Part shown: in pieces, positions 32,401-46,000 of the stretch | Numbering within the stretch: the stretch's first letter is position 1 | How the letters are laid out: each line of letters starts with the position of its first letter | Source of the DNA: Pelodera strongyloides | Taxonomy: Eukaryota > Nematoda > Chromadorea > Rhabditida > Rhabditidae | Assembly (NCBI GenBank): GCA_036852015.1 | Contig: JAANDG010000102.1 | Span: forward strand, 124,001-188,000 | Reading direction: 5' to 3' | DNA: 64,000 nucleotides | The notes under the pieces: model-generated | Database searches by the model: none | Told to the model about the DNA's origin: nothing | What the model saw: only the letters and a program-made list of their open reading frames with translations | Program-made: the position numbers and the translations under genes

Positions 32401-35400
32401 TACGGACCCACGTATAAAAAGTTCAGGCCCACATATAAAAAAGTTTTCCTCAATTATTCTGTGATGAAACTCCCGGAGAGTTTGTTGCAAGAGGACTAGC
32501 GGAGGCAGGCGTGGCTGCGAAAACCGTTTTGCATAATATACAAATTCGGCTGATTTATTAGAAAAAGCCAAAGTAGATCCACAACTAGTTACCGTAGTCA
32601 GCACCCGAAAATTGCTAAAAACGGGTTTCTGGAGGTGCAACGGGTTGAAAACCCAAAAGAATATGTTAACATTGGTTAAATCAATATCAAGAAGCATTTT
32701 CTATGCAACACAATGTATTTTAGGCTTAGAAACGCGTTTTCAAGCTCAAACTGCGATTCATTTCTGATCTTCTTTGCTGAATAACTTATCCAAATGTGCT
32801 TATTACGCAAAGCGGTCTTCGCAGAATCTTTTTGCAGAATCTTAAAACTTTTTGCAACTGTTCTTATAAGGCGAAATTTTTTTTCTTGAGATGCAAAAAC
32901 TAACACACCGGTCTTTGTTGGTGTTGGATGATTGGCTGTTGTGTATTCGATCTCTTTTCCAATACAGAGCTATATCGATCCTGTTGGACGATGCTTTTAA
33001 TTGCAGAAGAAACCTAAAGTAATATTGCTCTACAAAACTTGACCCGAATGGTTGTATACAAGAATTCATGTTTGTTTTTATTGAAATTCGAGGCTATTTT
33101 GTCATTGACCAGAAACATATGGATACGAACCTCAAAAGGATCTGGTCCTAGAGTGTATGTTGAATTCCCTCCTTTTATTGTACTCATTTGACTATGCACC
33201 AGAAGTGGTGTCTCCTGCATGTTATTCTGTGGTCGTAGTCTAACAAAGTCACCATTAGCTTTTGGCTGATTTGAAGAGCCTGAAAAGATCCCAGTTGTAT
33301 ATTTATGCTAATAATTATAGTTGGTGCTAGTGGCATGTACTCTGTTTCGGACAACATTCCCTGCGTGTGACTCACGATTACAATTCTTGCACAAAAGTTT
33401 ATTGTTGCCCGCATTTTTTACACGACTAGAATCACAGATGTATACACGAAACGGTAAAGCAAAGGCAATCAGTTTCTACAAACTTTGAATATGATGCATT
33501 GGTAACATAAGAATAATTAGCAATTAGAAGTATTAGCAGTAGAATGTGGATCTACCGTCTTGCAATTTCCTTTGCAGTTCCCCAAGAACGTGTGCTCCAT
33601 GCCCAACAGTGGGCAATGTTTTCACTGGGGCAGATGTTGGGAGGGCTGAAATTCAGAGAAGAAACGTCATCAAACACAAAAAAAAAATAAGTCACACTGA
33701 ACGAGAAGTTTTATCTGATGCAGGAAAATAAAGAAATTCACTAAAAAATATCTATCAACAACATACCAGGAGCAGGGCCCGCATTGTAAGAGGTGCTTGG
33801 TCTCTGAGCAGCAGAAAGTTTCCGTTGAAGTTGAGACGCGAGCTCAGTTTTGCTCTAAATTGTATGTGTGAACAATGACTCAATTAAAAGATTTTAATAC
33901 GCTAATTATAAGCTTACATTAATGGACTTATAATTGCACAATCAAAGCCCCCTCTACAGCAGAGAAGAAATAAATGCTTAATAAATAGTAGAAGAAATTC
34001 TGACCAAAAATGATTCCGCAGTAACAGCTGGAGGAGTCGAGTTCGCCGAGCGAGAAACACTGAATATATATGCATACGATGTTCTGTTCGATTAGATTCT
34101 TTATTCGTCTATTGTAACAAAAATTGAGCACTCACGTTTCTGGACTCGACCTTTGTGTGGATGACAACGGTCTCGGTACGGCAGCAAATGGAAGCTGATT
34201 TTTGGAAGGAGGGGGCGGAGCAACACGCATTGTTACCGAAGAAGAGGTACTGGGTACTAAATTGCAATAACATAACTTAGACCCTTTGTTGATTCTCTCT
34301 TATTAAATTGAGAAAAAGGACATCAATAAAATATAATAAAAGTACCCTGCATCCCATTGTTCAGACGATCATTTACAACAATTGATGGAGGAGCCATATG
34401 TGCAGTTGCTTAAGAAAAAACATCAGTATAAAGAAGTACCGACATAACGTAGCGTTTTAAGAGGAACACATATATAACAAGAACCAACCTCGACTCAGCT
34501 GCAAGCTGTCAGTTGTTGAAGTTGGCACACCTAATCACAAGGAGAAATTAAATATAATGACTAAGCACCATAACAACTATATTAAAAGTAATGAATAAAG
34601 TCAAACCAAAATTAACATTAAAAAAATTACCGTTAGCGGTGTGTGGTTTTGTCGCTGTAACGGCGGGGGGCTTACCTGCAATAAACACCGAGTGTTTTAG
34701 AAGACTATTTCATAACCAAATTGCAAAGGTCAGCCTAATGTAAAATAGGATGAATATCAATATCATGATTATCATGTAGCATATCGAGATCAGTTTGAAT
34801 GCGAGGCAAAAACGTATTTTCAGGAGCCAAATTGCGACTACGGAAAATTTAGCACAAAAAAATTCAATACGTACTTGGTAACTGTGGTTTGATCTTCGTT
34901 GCTCCGGGGTTTAATGTTGTTATAGAGGGTACAACAACGGGAAAACCGCTGAAAGTACTCACAATCAGTATAAAAAAAAAAACAATATTTCCAAAGAAAA
35001 GAGCGAGACGAACTGCTGCAGATTCGAATGAGATACGGAACTATTTTCTATTTTCGGAACATTCTGGCGCTAAATTAATAATCTCGAACAATTACCTGTC
35101 CACAGGTTTTCCCGTAACTGGATTCCTCAGATAGATCTCATCAATTCTCTCCGGCTGTCCCCAACTCTGACCACCACGGACATCACCATGGCCAGTGTGG
35201 ATGAAAGAACCTGTAAGGAACACCAAAAAAGTGAGCTGTGTCTGAAAAATAAGAGAATGAAGTTTACTTAATAAGACGAAGACTAACCTGTGATTGGCCT
35301 CGATATCTTGCTACTTCCTTGCTGTTCTGGTCTTGCTTCAGTTTTTGCCCTTACGAAAACACACGATCGGAAGAAAGTGCCAAAACACCGTGTTCTCTCA

Positions 35401-38400
35401 CTTTGGCCAAACCATGTGACACCTCTGAAAGCATTCACGGATCTTACCGAACAAGAACAATAATATAATACAAATAAAATAATACGGTGTCTTTGGCTAC
35501 TTACACATTATCAATGACGAGAACCTTGTCCCCAACAACAAGATTCAATTGTTCGTCCTTTTCCGCTTGATGGCTTTCTCGCACGTCGACCACACTCACA
35601 GTGCACTCCTAAGAAAAAAGCATTATACTTTAGGATAGAGAATTCAACAGGTAATCAAAGTGGTTCCTAATTATCTAAACGAGTGAAGTCAACGAAAATA
35701 ATGGATGATTTTTTTCACCTTGATGAATCCCCACAAAAGCTTGAACTTTGGTCTGTGATCAGGGTGCGCTTTCCAGCAAAGCAGCATTAGATCGTAGATT
35801 TGTTGAGAAGAAAACTTTGGTTTCGGTAGCCTTTCTCCTTTCTCCACTTTCTCGAGGACCTGAATATGCATGTATAAAGGAAGGGGTGGTGTAATGGGGG
35901 TGAGGATAAACTACACTGAATTAGTATACAAGCTGCCGACAACTATCAACTGCTTACATCAATTCCCTTGCATCCGACCCATGGATCTTCTCCATATGTG
36001 AAGATCTCCCACATAAGGACACCCATTGCCCATACATCTGATGCATGGGAGAACTCGCGACGTCGTAGTGATTCAGGGGGACACCTGAAGAGGGACAGAA
36101 CCATAGTGAATACTTTTCCTCTAGGTCATGTTTTATTATAATATATATTTTTTCTACCAGTTTGATTATTTCACTTTAATGTATTGATGTCAACTCCCAT
36201 CACTCAGTACACTACTTTCACGCGCACCAGAGATCAGGTTCTCAGGCTTACTGCTCCCTTCGATATATTGAGTAAACAATTACAAAGGACAAACATTGGT
36301 CCGGATTCTTGGCATATCGACCAGTGCAGACAGCACAAAAATGCACGCTGGGCACAACAAACTACATCCACCAAAAAAAAAATGAAAACTCAGCGCTACA
36401 CAAAAACACCCTTTGGAAATTCGGAACAGTGGTTTATCGAGCTTGGAACGACATACCATGCAAAAGGGACTCTCTTCTGTGGACTCATGATGTACATTCT
36501 CTCGTTCTCTTCCAGACTTCTCATCAGACCAAAATCACAGATTTTCACTGTCTGAAAACATAGGAATCACACAAATGTTTTATGTTTTTAAAGTAAAGCA
36601 CAGTGTCAAAATTCCAACCTTTTCGTCGTTTGACAGCAAAACATTTCTGGTAGCGAGATCTCTATGGACGCAGTGTTTTGCTTCCAAGTATGTCATTCCT
36701 TTCGCAATCTAAAACAAATAAAAAATTACTAGAGAACGGGTTCATTTGACTTTGAAAACACGACCCCTAGGAACATATACGTGATGGAGAAGACTTTGCG
36801 TAGGATATTAGAACTTTACAAAAAATCACAATCGGAGCATCTACAACCTACATATATTAATAGCAATTTATTTATATAGCTTTTTTGAATTCCTACCTGC
36901 TGACAGTAGTCAAGTAATTGGGTGACCAAAAGTGCCGGCTTATTCTTGTCCCTCAAGCGATCGAGTAAACTTCCACCCTCACACAGTTCGAACACCTGGA
37001 TAACATTGAAAATAAAAACAAATAGCAATGCATTCTCACAACAATTGTTTTTTTTTGTCGATGCGTTAAACAAATATACGTCTGTATTTGTATTTTTTGC
37101 ATTTACCATTAGTATATAAGTAAACAAGGCAAATTTCGGTAAATACTTTACAGAAAATTATCCCCCGCAATTTTTCGACTCTCAAGGGTTCTTGTTTACG
37201 CATTCGGAATGAAAATTTCATTTAATATTGATGTTAAAATCTCTCTAGAAAAGAGTATTCTATTAAAAGAGTGTAGATAAATCCCACTCCCCATTCAGTG
37301 TTTTTTGCGAGACAAAATCTACGCGCAAAGAACAAAAGCGTGTTACACTCCGTTTTCATAAGTTTCCGTGATCAAGTATCCACCAAGCATCCCACAATCG
37401 CTCTTTTGCCGCGTGGATGTAATTCAAGAAGACGGAAAGAGGTGTGAAGTGACACCTTTTGTTCAAACAAAAAATAGAATACTACATACATAGCGCAACG
37501 ACCATGAATGCAAACGAAAAACTAAGGGGTTCACTTCCACTTTTTGAAAGATTTTTTTCTTGTATTTTGATAAAATATTCATTGGAAACTGAGCGCAATT
37601 CTTTCGCGTTCTTTTCGGTGATACTCGGCGCTTCAAAACTCGACGCTTTCCGTAAAGTGTAAACAACTCTCAATGCTTATCAGAAAACACTGCATCTGAT
37701 CGATGCTTTTCTGAATTACAATTCCCCAAAAACAGAATGCACCGATCTAAGGTAATATGCAAGAAAAATAGAAAATACTTAAACGGAAGCCTAACTGAAG
37801 AGAACTTTGTTTCGATGGGTCTCAAAAGTGCATCTAAAAGAACCCCCTAAACTCGTATATTCAAGGTTAAAGAACACAATATCTTACGTCATTAGATTGT
37901 GTTAACGTATGCAACTGAGAATTATAGCCCACTCCTTCCTTGTTTGAAACCTGCATGAACTATCTGCCAGCCGGATAAATCACAAAAACAGAACCCCTCA
38001 AGATTTTCAGCATTCCAAGCAATGATAAGGTTTGACTCATGTATCTAATATTTGTTTAATGCAAACGAATCAAGGTCGAAAACCGACACGTAATCAGTAC
38101 GTGGGTGACAGTGCTTGACTCACATCTTTGGAAGAGAATAGGAAGAAAGTGATAAAGAATACGAGGAGAAAATCAGTTCTGCAGAAGAAAACGGAAGGTG
38201 CATCAGTAGATTGTTTTCCATCTCACGATCAGTTGTAAAGCAAACGCAAAACAAGGAGAAGAATCCTAACAAAACATTCCATTCAAAAGGGTAGAATTAT
38301 GCTCAAAATGAAAAAAGCCAATGTAATGTGATAATAAATTCAGCGAACAATTAATTATAAATCAAACACGAAACCAACCATCCAGGGCATGCTGTTCACA

Positions 38401-39295
38401 ACTCCATACAAACGGATAAGATTTGGATGTTGGAGTTTCAGGAGACTACTGGCCTCTCTTTGAAGTTCTTCCATTACAAGAGGAGATGCATCCCTAAAGA
38501 TTTACTGGTAAACGACAAGACAACGAAACAGCAAGTGTCTGCGGGAACTTTGAGGAAAATACGCAGCAATTGTTTGCAAAGATCAACAAGAGCAAAAAAC
38601 TACAAAAATACCTAAGAATTTTGACAGCGACGTCTAATCTTCTTCCATCAGGAGCACTCCAAAAGGCCCTTTTCACAATAGCAAATGTTCCTTCTCCAAG
38701 GTTTTCCATTAGTTTAATCTGAATAAAGCTATTTGCATTAGGATAAAGCCCCCACAGCGTTAAGTGTACAAAAAACAAGCACACAGTAATATGAAAAGAG
38801 AACAGACGGTAAAATGAATAACCTGATCTTTTTCGATTAGTGCATTGCTTCCTGAAGTTGACTGGCGAGGAATCGGATCATCTAATGATATTGCCACTGT
38901 CCGTCCCACAATCTCTGGGTGTTTCTTCAAAAGTTTCTTCTTCTCGACAATTCCTGCACGGAGCCTTCGAATCGAGGGAAGGGATATTCCCCTTGACTGG
39001 AAAGTATATTCTGTATGTTAGTAACAAACACAACTAAAAACGCATGACGTACATACACACGAAAAATTGAATACCTCTAGCTCTCTGTCTTTGACATAGT
39101 CAAAATGCTCCAATTTCCTCAATTGGAGATCGAAACAGATCTGCTTTCTGTAGTGTTGGAGGTCTGCTTCTTGCAAAACCTGAACTATTCTTAATAACGT
39201 TGATATCTTGCAAAGAAAGTATACAAAATATGAACGACACAAGCTTATTAACTTACATCGTTTAATGCTTGTTCGATGCGTATGCCCGTCACCAT
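29447..39295 (-). CDS. Ack: ACK/TNK2-family non-receptor tyrosine kinase, 33 exons
   Basis: Cdc42-associated kinase family (nematode members ARK-1 and SID-3). Exons: 39257-39295 (ATG), 39075-39179, 38823-38996, 38612-38718, 38379-38493, 36897-36995, 36619-36708, 36457-36551, 35958-36084, 35719-35859, 35505-35608, 35355-35424, 35288-35321, 35096-35210, 34875-34948, 34631-34675, 34489-34530, 34346-34408, 34136-34256, 34005-34059, 33767-33854, 33556-33645, 33131-33279, 31495-32179, 31313-31368, 31050-31214, 30807-30974, 30556-30751, 30288-30448, 29991-30128, 29810-29892, 29648-29717, 29447-29557 (TAG): 1324 residues. Domains: SAM-like 1-100; kinase 107-364 ([12 protein letters not shown]139, HRDLATRN with D230, D249FG, activation-loop Y263, VPFAWCPPES); SH3 365-422; CRIB-like [16 protein letters not shown] about 423-445; Pro/Ser-rich; Gln-rich coiled stretch about 715-870; UBA-like C terminus. 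All catalytic residues present. The 33-nt intron before 35288-35321 is the weakest junction. Confidence 0.95.
32397..32830. mobile_element. TIR element family A, diverged copy in the kinase intron
   Basis: Aligns by eye over about 430 bp, same orientation, with 46877-47332. Shared blocks include ATTATTCTGTGAT, GATCCACAACT(A/G)GTTACCG, AAAAACGGGTTTCTGGA and GCTGAATAACTTATCCAA. The left end keeps GGACCCACG; the right terminus is not clear. Lies in the intron between exons 33131-33279 and 31495-32179. Confidence 0.65.
36996..38378 (-). other. long kinase intron without recognised content
   Basis: At 1.4 kb this is the longest intron of the kinase gene; most others are under 150 nt. It splits the kinase domain between SMPWM and VFELCEGGS. 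No repeat shared with the rest of the window and no coding exon was found. It could hold an internal promoter or enhancer, but nothing specific supports that. Confidence 0.5.
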
Positions 39296-41800
39296 TTTGT
39301 CCAGAACATTAAATATTATTTACCTGTAAACTACACTGTAAGCATAACTATATAAAACCTTGATGACAAATTACTGCAAGAATGTATAGATATCGCAAAA
39401 AAAAAAAAACAATATCAAGTAAAGTAGCTGTAGGAGGCTGATATTATATTCCTTGATGTATATTATGCCCGAATAATTATGTTAGAAAAAGATAATTATT
39501 CGGATCCGCATATGTAACGAAAATGAAGACATGTAGGGGATTATGGAACACAAATCATACGTGGAAATCAAAGGGTTCAGAAGTGAAAAGGCAAAAAGTT
39601 CGGGCTGCACCTCAGTAAACAGTGAGAGTGGGAGAGTGAGATAAAAGGTACGGAGAAACCAGTCGGAACATTGCTACACAAACAATGCCATGCAAGGAGA
39701 AACAAAACGTGTTAATATATAAGAAAAGACTATTGGATATGCATACGCGTAACCACGTTTGAGGTAAGACAAGGAACTAAAGCCCAGCTAATTAACCGAT
39801 TTCCAAGATTCTGTTACACTTTGTAGGGTTGTACATTATTTGGGGTCTCCTAAGGAAAATACGCGCCGTACACAAAAACTATGACCCACTAAGAAATAAG
39901 TAAGCAAGTATTACAAACAAGTTCCGTCTTCTATCAATTAAATTGTGATAACAAGCTTAATTGACGACCCGTAGGAAATCAAAATTTATCTTAGGGTCGA
40001 TAGGGTCGAAACGGGGTCAACAGTCATATGGTCATTGCTTACTCTCCTTTCCTTCACTACTATATTTATACCCTCTACACGTCTTACATATTCCTTTTCT
40101 ATTGCCTATAAAATGAGATTAGCACAAAGCAATGCGCGATATGCTTTGCCAGCACCATAGAAAATCAGAAAGATTGAAACAGATGAAAAAAATTCGAAAA
40201 CAGTTAAAATTAACAATGCAAATCATAGTAACATTAAATTTGCCATCTTAATTCATAATAATATGACCCCTAGAGGCGACGACATTTGATGAGATAACGC
40301 TCGGGGCGAGGGGTAGAACTGACGCAACTGGAAGAAGAAAGCAGTCTGAGGTAAACCAGTCCCTCCTTTCATGCCGAGGCACGTTCCCTATCAAATGGAA
40401 AGAGGCCGCAACGCAACGCAACGCGGCCCTTTGAATACTGTAGTTTATTCAGAGCTCCATTTAGTCGTCACTGCAGAGGACGCGAAGGAGAAAGGCGAAA
40501 TCTCAGGATAGGAAATGCTTATCGAAATGAATTTTACATAGACGAAACATAAAACTACCTTATTATGAATCAACTGAAAATTACATATCGAACGAGACAG
40601 GTGCAATACTAAGTCTAAATTCATAGAGTATTTCTTCCCCTGAGGTGAAATTACTTTCGGGATGCCCAGTTGAACAGTTTCATTTTCGATTTTAATCGCA
40701 TTCCAAGCAAGAAAATAGTTGAAAACGTCGTTCGGAATCACTTTTCAAAACAGCATGTTAAATAAAAGACCATTTTTAAGAAAATGAAAATCAAATTCCG
40801 GGGAGTAATTAGGCAGAAATACACTAGCCTACCGTACGACAACCACGACCGCAATGTTTTTTTTCGGCACCATATCCATTTTTCTGATTTTACCCTCCAA
40901 TGGTTGTACTATTTACATGGATCGAACATTCCTCCGTTCAAATGTAACTACGTGTTTTTGGAGATCTGAAACGTTAAAACACCGGATCATACCCTTGGTT
41001 AGGCATATAAAACAAATACGTTTGCTTGCAGTCAGGACTTTATTTTTACACCATAACGTTTGAGAAATAAATTACACCAACGTTCACGACAAATGATTTA
41101 CTCCACAGTTGGCTTTACAATTCTGGTGGGGTAGCTAGTGACTCGTTGTTCCTTTTTTTGTAAATAACTCAATGAAGTTGATTTTTTTCTGAAAATGGGC
41201 TCTTAGTGGTGTATTCCAAATGAGAGATTTGATTGGCAACATATGGATATTTGCGATATCATAAGCAACTATGTTCACTGATTTCGAAAATAAAAGATGT
41301 CTGTAAAATATGTATAATCAATGCAACGCTTATTGAAATATTAATGATTTTTGTTTCCCAGCAGCGATAAGAGACCATGAGGTTCCTAATCAGTGCAAAC
41401 TTTAGGACACTGAATAACAGAGAAAAACGAGAGACAGCAAGCTGGGCTAACGATTAGGTACTGAGGGGTCCATTGGAAACCTGGAAACCTTTTTATTTAT
41501 TTATTTATATAGTGCAACAGCTTGCATTTTGAGAACTCAGAAGAAAAAGCTCTACGTGACAATCACACACAGCATTCATACGAACGAGCTTCTAGGGACG
41601 CATTTGGTCAGATATGATGGCGACTCCAAAGTTGAACTTGGTCGAAATCAAATAATCTCCCATATTGGCCTTATTTGGTAAACAGCGCTTGAATCACTCG
41701 GTTTTGAAAATGAGTGAAATAACCATTTACTTGGAGATTTTTCTTTCCAATAATCATCTTAGCAAAGTGATGGGTAAACTATATAATATATATATATAAT
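39296..41800. other. gene-poor stretch left of the LINE fragment
   Basis: No exon with matching phases. It contains a retroelement-segment relic near 39960-40135, a short CAACG repeat at about 40412-40430 and an ATTT run near 41493. ORFs up to about 98 codons on both strands lack splice partners or domains. Confidence 0.4.
39960..40135 (+). repeat. degenerate relic of the PLE 3' segment
   Basis: AGGGTCGAAACGGGGT (16 nt) is identical to the stem II/GAAA/stem III part of the two hammerhead-like motifs, preceded by a GACCC able to pair with GGGTC and followed by CATATGG and a pyrimidine-rich tract like that of the retroelement. CTGATGA has decayed (TTGACGA), so it is probably an old solo fragment. 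Confidence 0.4.
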
Positions 41801-41815
41801 ATATATATATATATA
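41781..41815. repeat. TA-rich microsatellite
   Basis: An ATATAATATATATATA-type run of about 35 nt directly upstream of the dead reverse transcriptase fragment. Confidence 0.8.
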
Positions 41816-41816
41816 G

Positions 41817-42180
41817 GCTTTGGTTATTAGTGGTTATGGAAACAGCCTTGACATTGTGTATTTTGATTTCGCAAAGGCTTTTGACTTTGTTTCTCATGAG
41901 AAATTAATTAGGAAATTAAAGACTATGAAGTCCCCTGATTATGTAGCAGATGGGTGAAAAAAGTGGCTTAAAGATAGGAAAATGTTTGTCCACGTCGGTT
42001 CTTCGACCTCTGCCGCTCTGAAATGTACAAGTGAAGTTCCATAGGGCTCAGTCCTAGGATCTATTTTGTTTTGTGTATATACTTCTGGTCTTGTTTGTGA
42101 GCTTCGCAACTTCGGAATTAGTATTGTTTTCTATACAGAGGATATTAAACTATCTAAGGTTATTGAAAATCTCTTGGATA
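41817..42180 (+). pseudogene. dead LINE reverse transcriptase fragment
   Basis: One frame reads as a CR1/jockey-type RT: DIVYFDFAKAFDFVSHEKL (motif A, FDFAKAFD), then KKWLKDRKMFVHVGSS, then CTSEVP*GSVLGSILF (motif B with a stop at the normal Gln), then FGISIVFYTEDIKL where FADD is expected. Two in-frame stops (about 41949 and 42042) and loss of the YADD/FADD box show it is inactive. The rest of the element is not visible; a further match of 22 identical nt, extending to about 30 nt, is at 48817-48846. Confidence 0.8.
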
Positions 42181-42724
42181 GAATCACCATCCAACAATCT
42201 AGTTCATAACTGCACTTAAGAATTGCACAACTTTTATATTGGTGGTTCAAGCCCAAAGATTGACTATGTGCACAATGATATTTTGATAGCAAGCGTAACT
42301 GAAGTATAGGACGAAGGATTCATTATTACCGATAATATTACCGACCTTTCGATACCAAATAATATATTATAGTCTTTCTTTTCCAATTTTTGCATGTATT
42401 TTGCACCTAAAAATTCTTTTCCACTTTTTGCGTGTATGCAAATACATGCAATTTTTTGCATGTACTTGAAGCTTGCAGTTCATTTCAGCTACCGCTCCGA
42501 CGTGAAAAAAATGCTGGGTCTACAACCAATTATCTTTCCACATTACTATGTCACAAGTTCTGCTCTGACCATGTGTTATAAAGTCTACAAAACGCATTAT
42601 AGGGCTTTCATCCAAAAAAATTAACGGAGGTTTTTATCTCTGCAGAAGTCCATTCATGGTTTTCTTAATTGTCCTTAATTGACACATATAAAGCTCACAA
42701 TCAGTTTTGAGACGTGTGGTGGCA

Positions 42725-43003
42725 ATGGAGGCTATTTGGAAAATAAAGCTGCAAAAGGCCTACGATGAGGTAAGTACCACTATCAGTAGGAGCAGGAACG
42801 CGGCAGCCTTTCACACATTGTTCTTTTCATGTCAATTTCAAGCACATGGGGAATTAAGCGATCCTCATTTTTTGCACTTCAAGAAACGAATCAATGATGT
42901 TCTTGAAATCCTTTTGAACCATACCATTGATGTGGAAGTACGTCCGGAAGTTACATTGAGACGTATGACAATAATATAATAACAGGAAACAGTGTTTGTG
43001 TAG
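42725..43003 (+). CDS. possible small gene, about 76 residues, unrecognised
   Basis: An open frame from ATG 42725 to 42937 (71 codons) is followed by a GTACGT donor and, after about 48 nt, an AACAG acceptor at 42985 with a five-codon exon ending in TAG at 43003. The predicted product is helical and charged: MEAIWKIKLQKAYDE, later HFLHFKKRINDVLEILLNH. A GTAAGT within the exon, at 42770, would be a strong donor but no in-frame acceptor fits. Could be chance. Confidence 0.35.
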
Positions 43004-46000
43004 TTCGATACGGACCCAAACATGCAAAAATCCTGGACAAAAAAGGTGGCGGTTGACCATATTTTTGTTGTGCCTCATTTTCAGCCGCTTCAAAATGAAA
43101 ACACCTCCAGACGCTAGATACTTCGTTTGGTTTTCTTTTATTTGAAAAATTATAATTCAGTGCAACTCACCGAATGGAAACGTTAGGACGCCATAGAATC
43201 TTTTTATTTTGTTTAAACTTGCTTATTGTTAGTTCGCTGCTGGGCTTGTCGCCGTTTTAATTTTTGTGTTTTAAAGTGGTTAACATACATCTTAAAGTTG
43301 ACTTAAATGTTCAAAATATTGTCGTATCAAAATCAGTAAAAAAAACTAACTCAAGGAATGCAGCTTGGGTTATAAGCTACTTGTAAGCTTGATTCAAATG
43401 AAAATCATTGTTATTCTGCACACACATACCCAAGGTGCAATCTGACAGTCAGATAATCAATATATAACTACTTTATTAACGCATATCATATACAACATCA
43501 ATCAAGTACATAGAACGAAGCGCGTAAGTGTGAAGTATCAAGTACATACCGGACAAAATACGGTAGATAATTAATTTTAGAGCTCCTATTCATTATCGTC
43601 CGCAATCAGGGCAATTGCTTTCATCCATAATCTATTGTTATCCAGTAACTCTCATTCTCATGGGGCTTCCATGTATGCGATTCGCAGGCGCGCAAATGAC
43701 AAATCCTGTCCATGTTCGAGTAGATGTAACTGACATGGTCCAGCAGTGATTTTGAATCTACTAAGTATATATTTCAAAATAGTACGGATCTATTTCAAGT
43801 AGCACGGGCCTATTTCAAATAGCATTCAAATAGCACGGGTCTGATGCATTTTCCCTACAGGACCATGTCAAATGCGTTATTCGCATGGGTTACGGTAGGC
43901 AATTGAGATGCATCGCAAAATGACTTGGGAATGGACGGGCATTTGACATTTTTGCGTGTGCGAACATGGAAACCCCATCAATGAATTATCCCCCAAGATC
44001 GATTCTCTGCTACTACTACTACTACCGTATTTTTCGACATAACTCTAAATTTAATGAAAATCAAATATAAAATACGAGAATATCGTGACTTATCCGTCAG
44101 GGATATGAGAGGAGGGTAGATTTTTCTTTAGAAAAAGTCGACCCTTAACCTTTCAATGCTTTGAGGAGTTAGTTATACAGAGTGCTTGACGACGACTAAA
44201 GCACAAACCCCTCGAAGTCTTCAGGATTAGCAATGGAGGCCATTTTCCCCACTGGGTGGCATTGGTGTTCTATTCTATTTACCCTTCCCATTAAAACCAC
44301 CGAACTACAGACAGATCTCCCCGATTGGGCAAAGAACGAGGCCGATCCACGTCCTTTCCCCGAAGGGACTATCTGCATGCAATCGGATATGTCATTTAAT
44401 TGGCCGTCCTGTTTGCTCTTCTGACGGACGTCCGACTGTATTCTTGGCCTTGCGTATACGGATACGCTTTTTCGACTCAAGAGCTTAGGAGGACCTTTAA
44501 AAATTGTATAACGGAGCCGAAGGAAAAGTCGAAGCGATTATTATTTAAGAAAAAAATCATAAGAAAAAACTGCATTAGTAGCTCAAGTTTTTCAATGGTT
44601 TGCTTGAAAACGCCCAAGTGGTACAATGCATGTTCCCCTTATCATTGTAATACAAAGATAATCCTCACACATTTGCACATTTTAAGACATAATAAAAACC
44701 GAGCCACTTATTGAGCTTTGTGTGATTATATTTAATTTAAAATCTATAGTCAGTTCACGCACAATATACCCAATTATGCTTCTTGTGTGCGAAGTGCGTA
44801 CAACAGTATGCGAAGATAAACCGCGACGGATTTATTAAGTAGAAACAAAAAACCAAACAAGTTCCAGTATTCGTTTTCGCTAACATATATTTATGTAATC
44901 TTACAAATGGGCGGATTGGGTTCAGAGAACATAGACCATTTCGGCACCTCTATCCTTCTGTTCCGCATGTGTTCTGTAGGAAATTGTCGGATGGGAAACA
45001 AACGGGAGGAGGTCTGTCCCACTGGAATCCATTATGTGAAAAAGCCTTCGACAAAAGCCTGTCATGACACCATGTCTCAGGCCGTACAAATAGAGCCCCA
45101 ATTGCAGGCGTTTGGCCATAAAGATTCAACGACACGAACGACACCGTACACCTCCGACTATATTAAAACAAGCAGGGAACAGAACGTACTTCTCAGATCA
45201 ATGCAGCACTCGGGAACACCTTTGCTTTTCGTACACGAACTTCTACTAACTTCATTCCTCATACAAGGCGAAATTCTTTTATTTCAACAAGTTCTTTTAA
45301 GTGCACCATAGTGATGATCAACTGTTGATCATCTGTCCAAAACAGTTTCTGTTATCTGGTCCGCTCTTTGGTTTCGGTAACTGCCGCCGTATTTGAAGAG
45401 CCCTCTGGACTTGTTCCGGGTGTTCTGTGTATTTTGAAATACTAGACGTAACCATGTTCCGTTTTAAATAGGGGTGTCTGAAACAGCCACTACAAAGAGC
45501 AAAATGTTCTTAGAATACCACAGCAGTGGCTGTTTTTAAAGATAATTGCACTTGTTCTCTTTTTTTCTAAGAATATATATCATACGTTCCGCCTAGTTTC
45601 TGATTCTGTTTTCCACATTTGTAAGTTACTGTCTTAACTGGATCATTTATGTATTCTGTTGTTATGTAACTATTGTTATAGTACTTCTAGTCTCTTTGTT
45701 TATGCATTGTATAATATAGATGCCTTGTTTGCAGTGCGTTTTCTTCTGTAATAGCTCAAATAACAAATATATTGTATTTGAACTTCAAAATAAGTTTATC
45801 GACCTCCGCTGAGTTAAGTTGTTAGTCGCTTACTTCTAATAGGGATAGCCTATTAAAATTAGATATTTACAAATGTATTTATTGTGATTTTACCAACGCT
45901 ATTCCATCATTTTCATTATTATTATTTATCTTTATGCCGTTCCTGCTCTTTGCTATTGTATTCAGTGGAACTATCACTTTCCGCATACGCTACCGCGCCT

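Noticed and set aside
31916..32464. Leu-rich 182-codon + strand ORF
   Set aside because: Antisense of the Gln-rich kinase exon; CAG/CAA repeats read as Leu codons on the opposite strand.
36184..36563. Overlapping + strand ORFs that resemble the C-terminal end of a LINE protein (YRAWNDIP)
   Set aside because: The resemblance falls on the antisense of a kinase exon (36457-36551) and its splice site, so it is a shadow.
44907..45311. 134-codon ORF on the + strand
   Set aside because: Long for the composition, but no domain, signal peptide, splice partner or poly(A) support; a low-complexity match to other parts of the window was not convincing.
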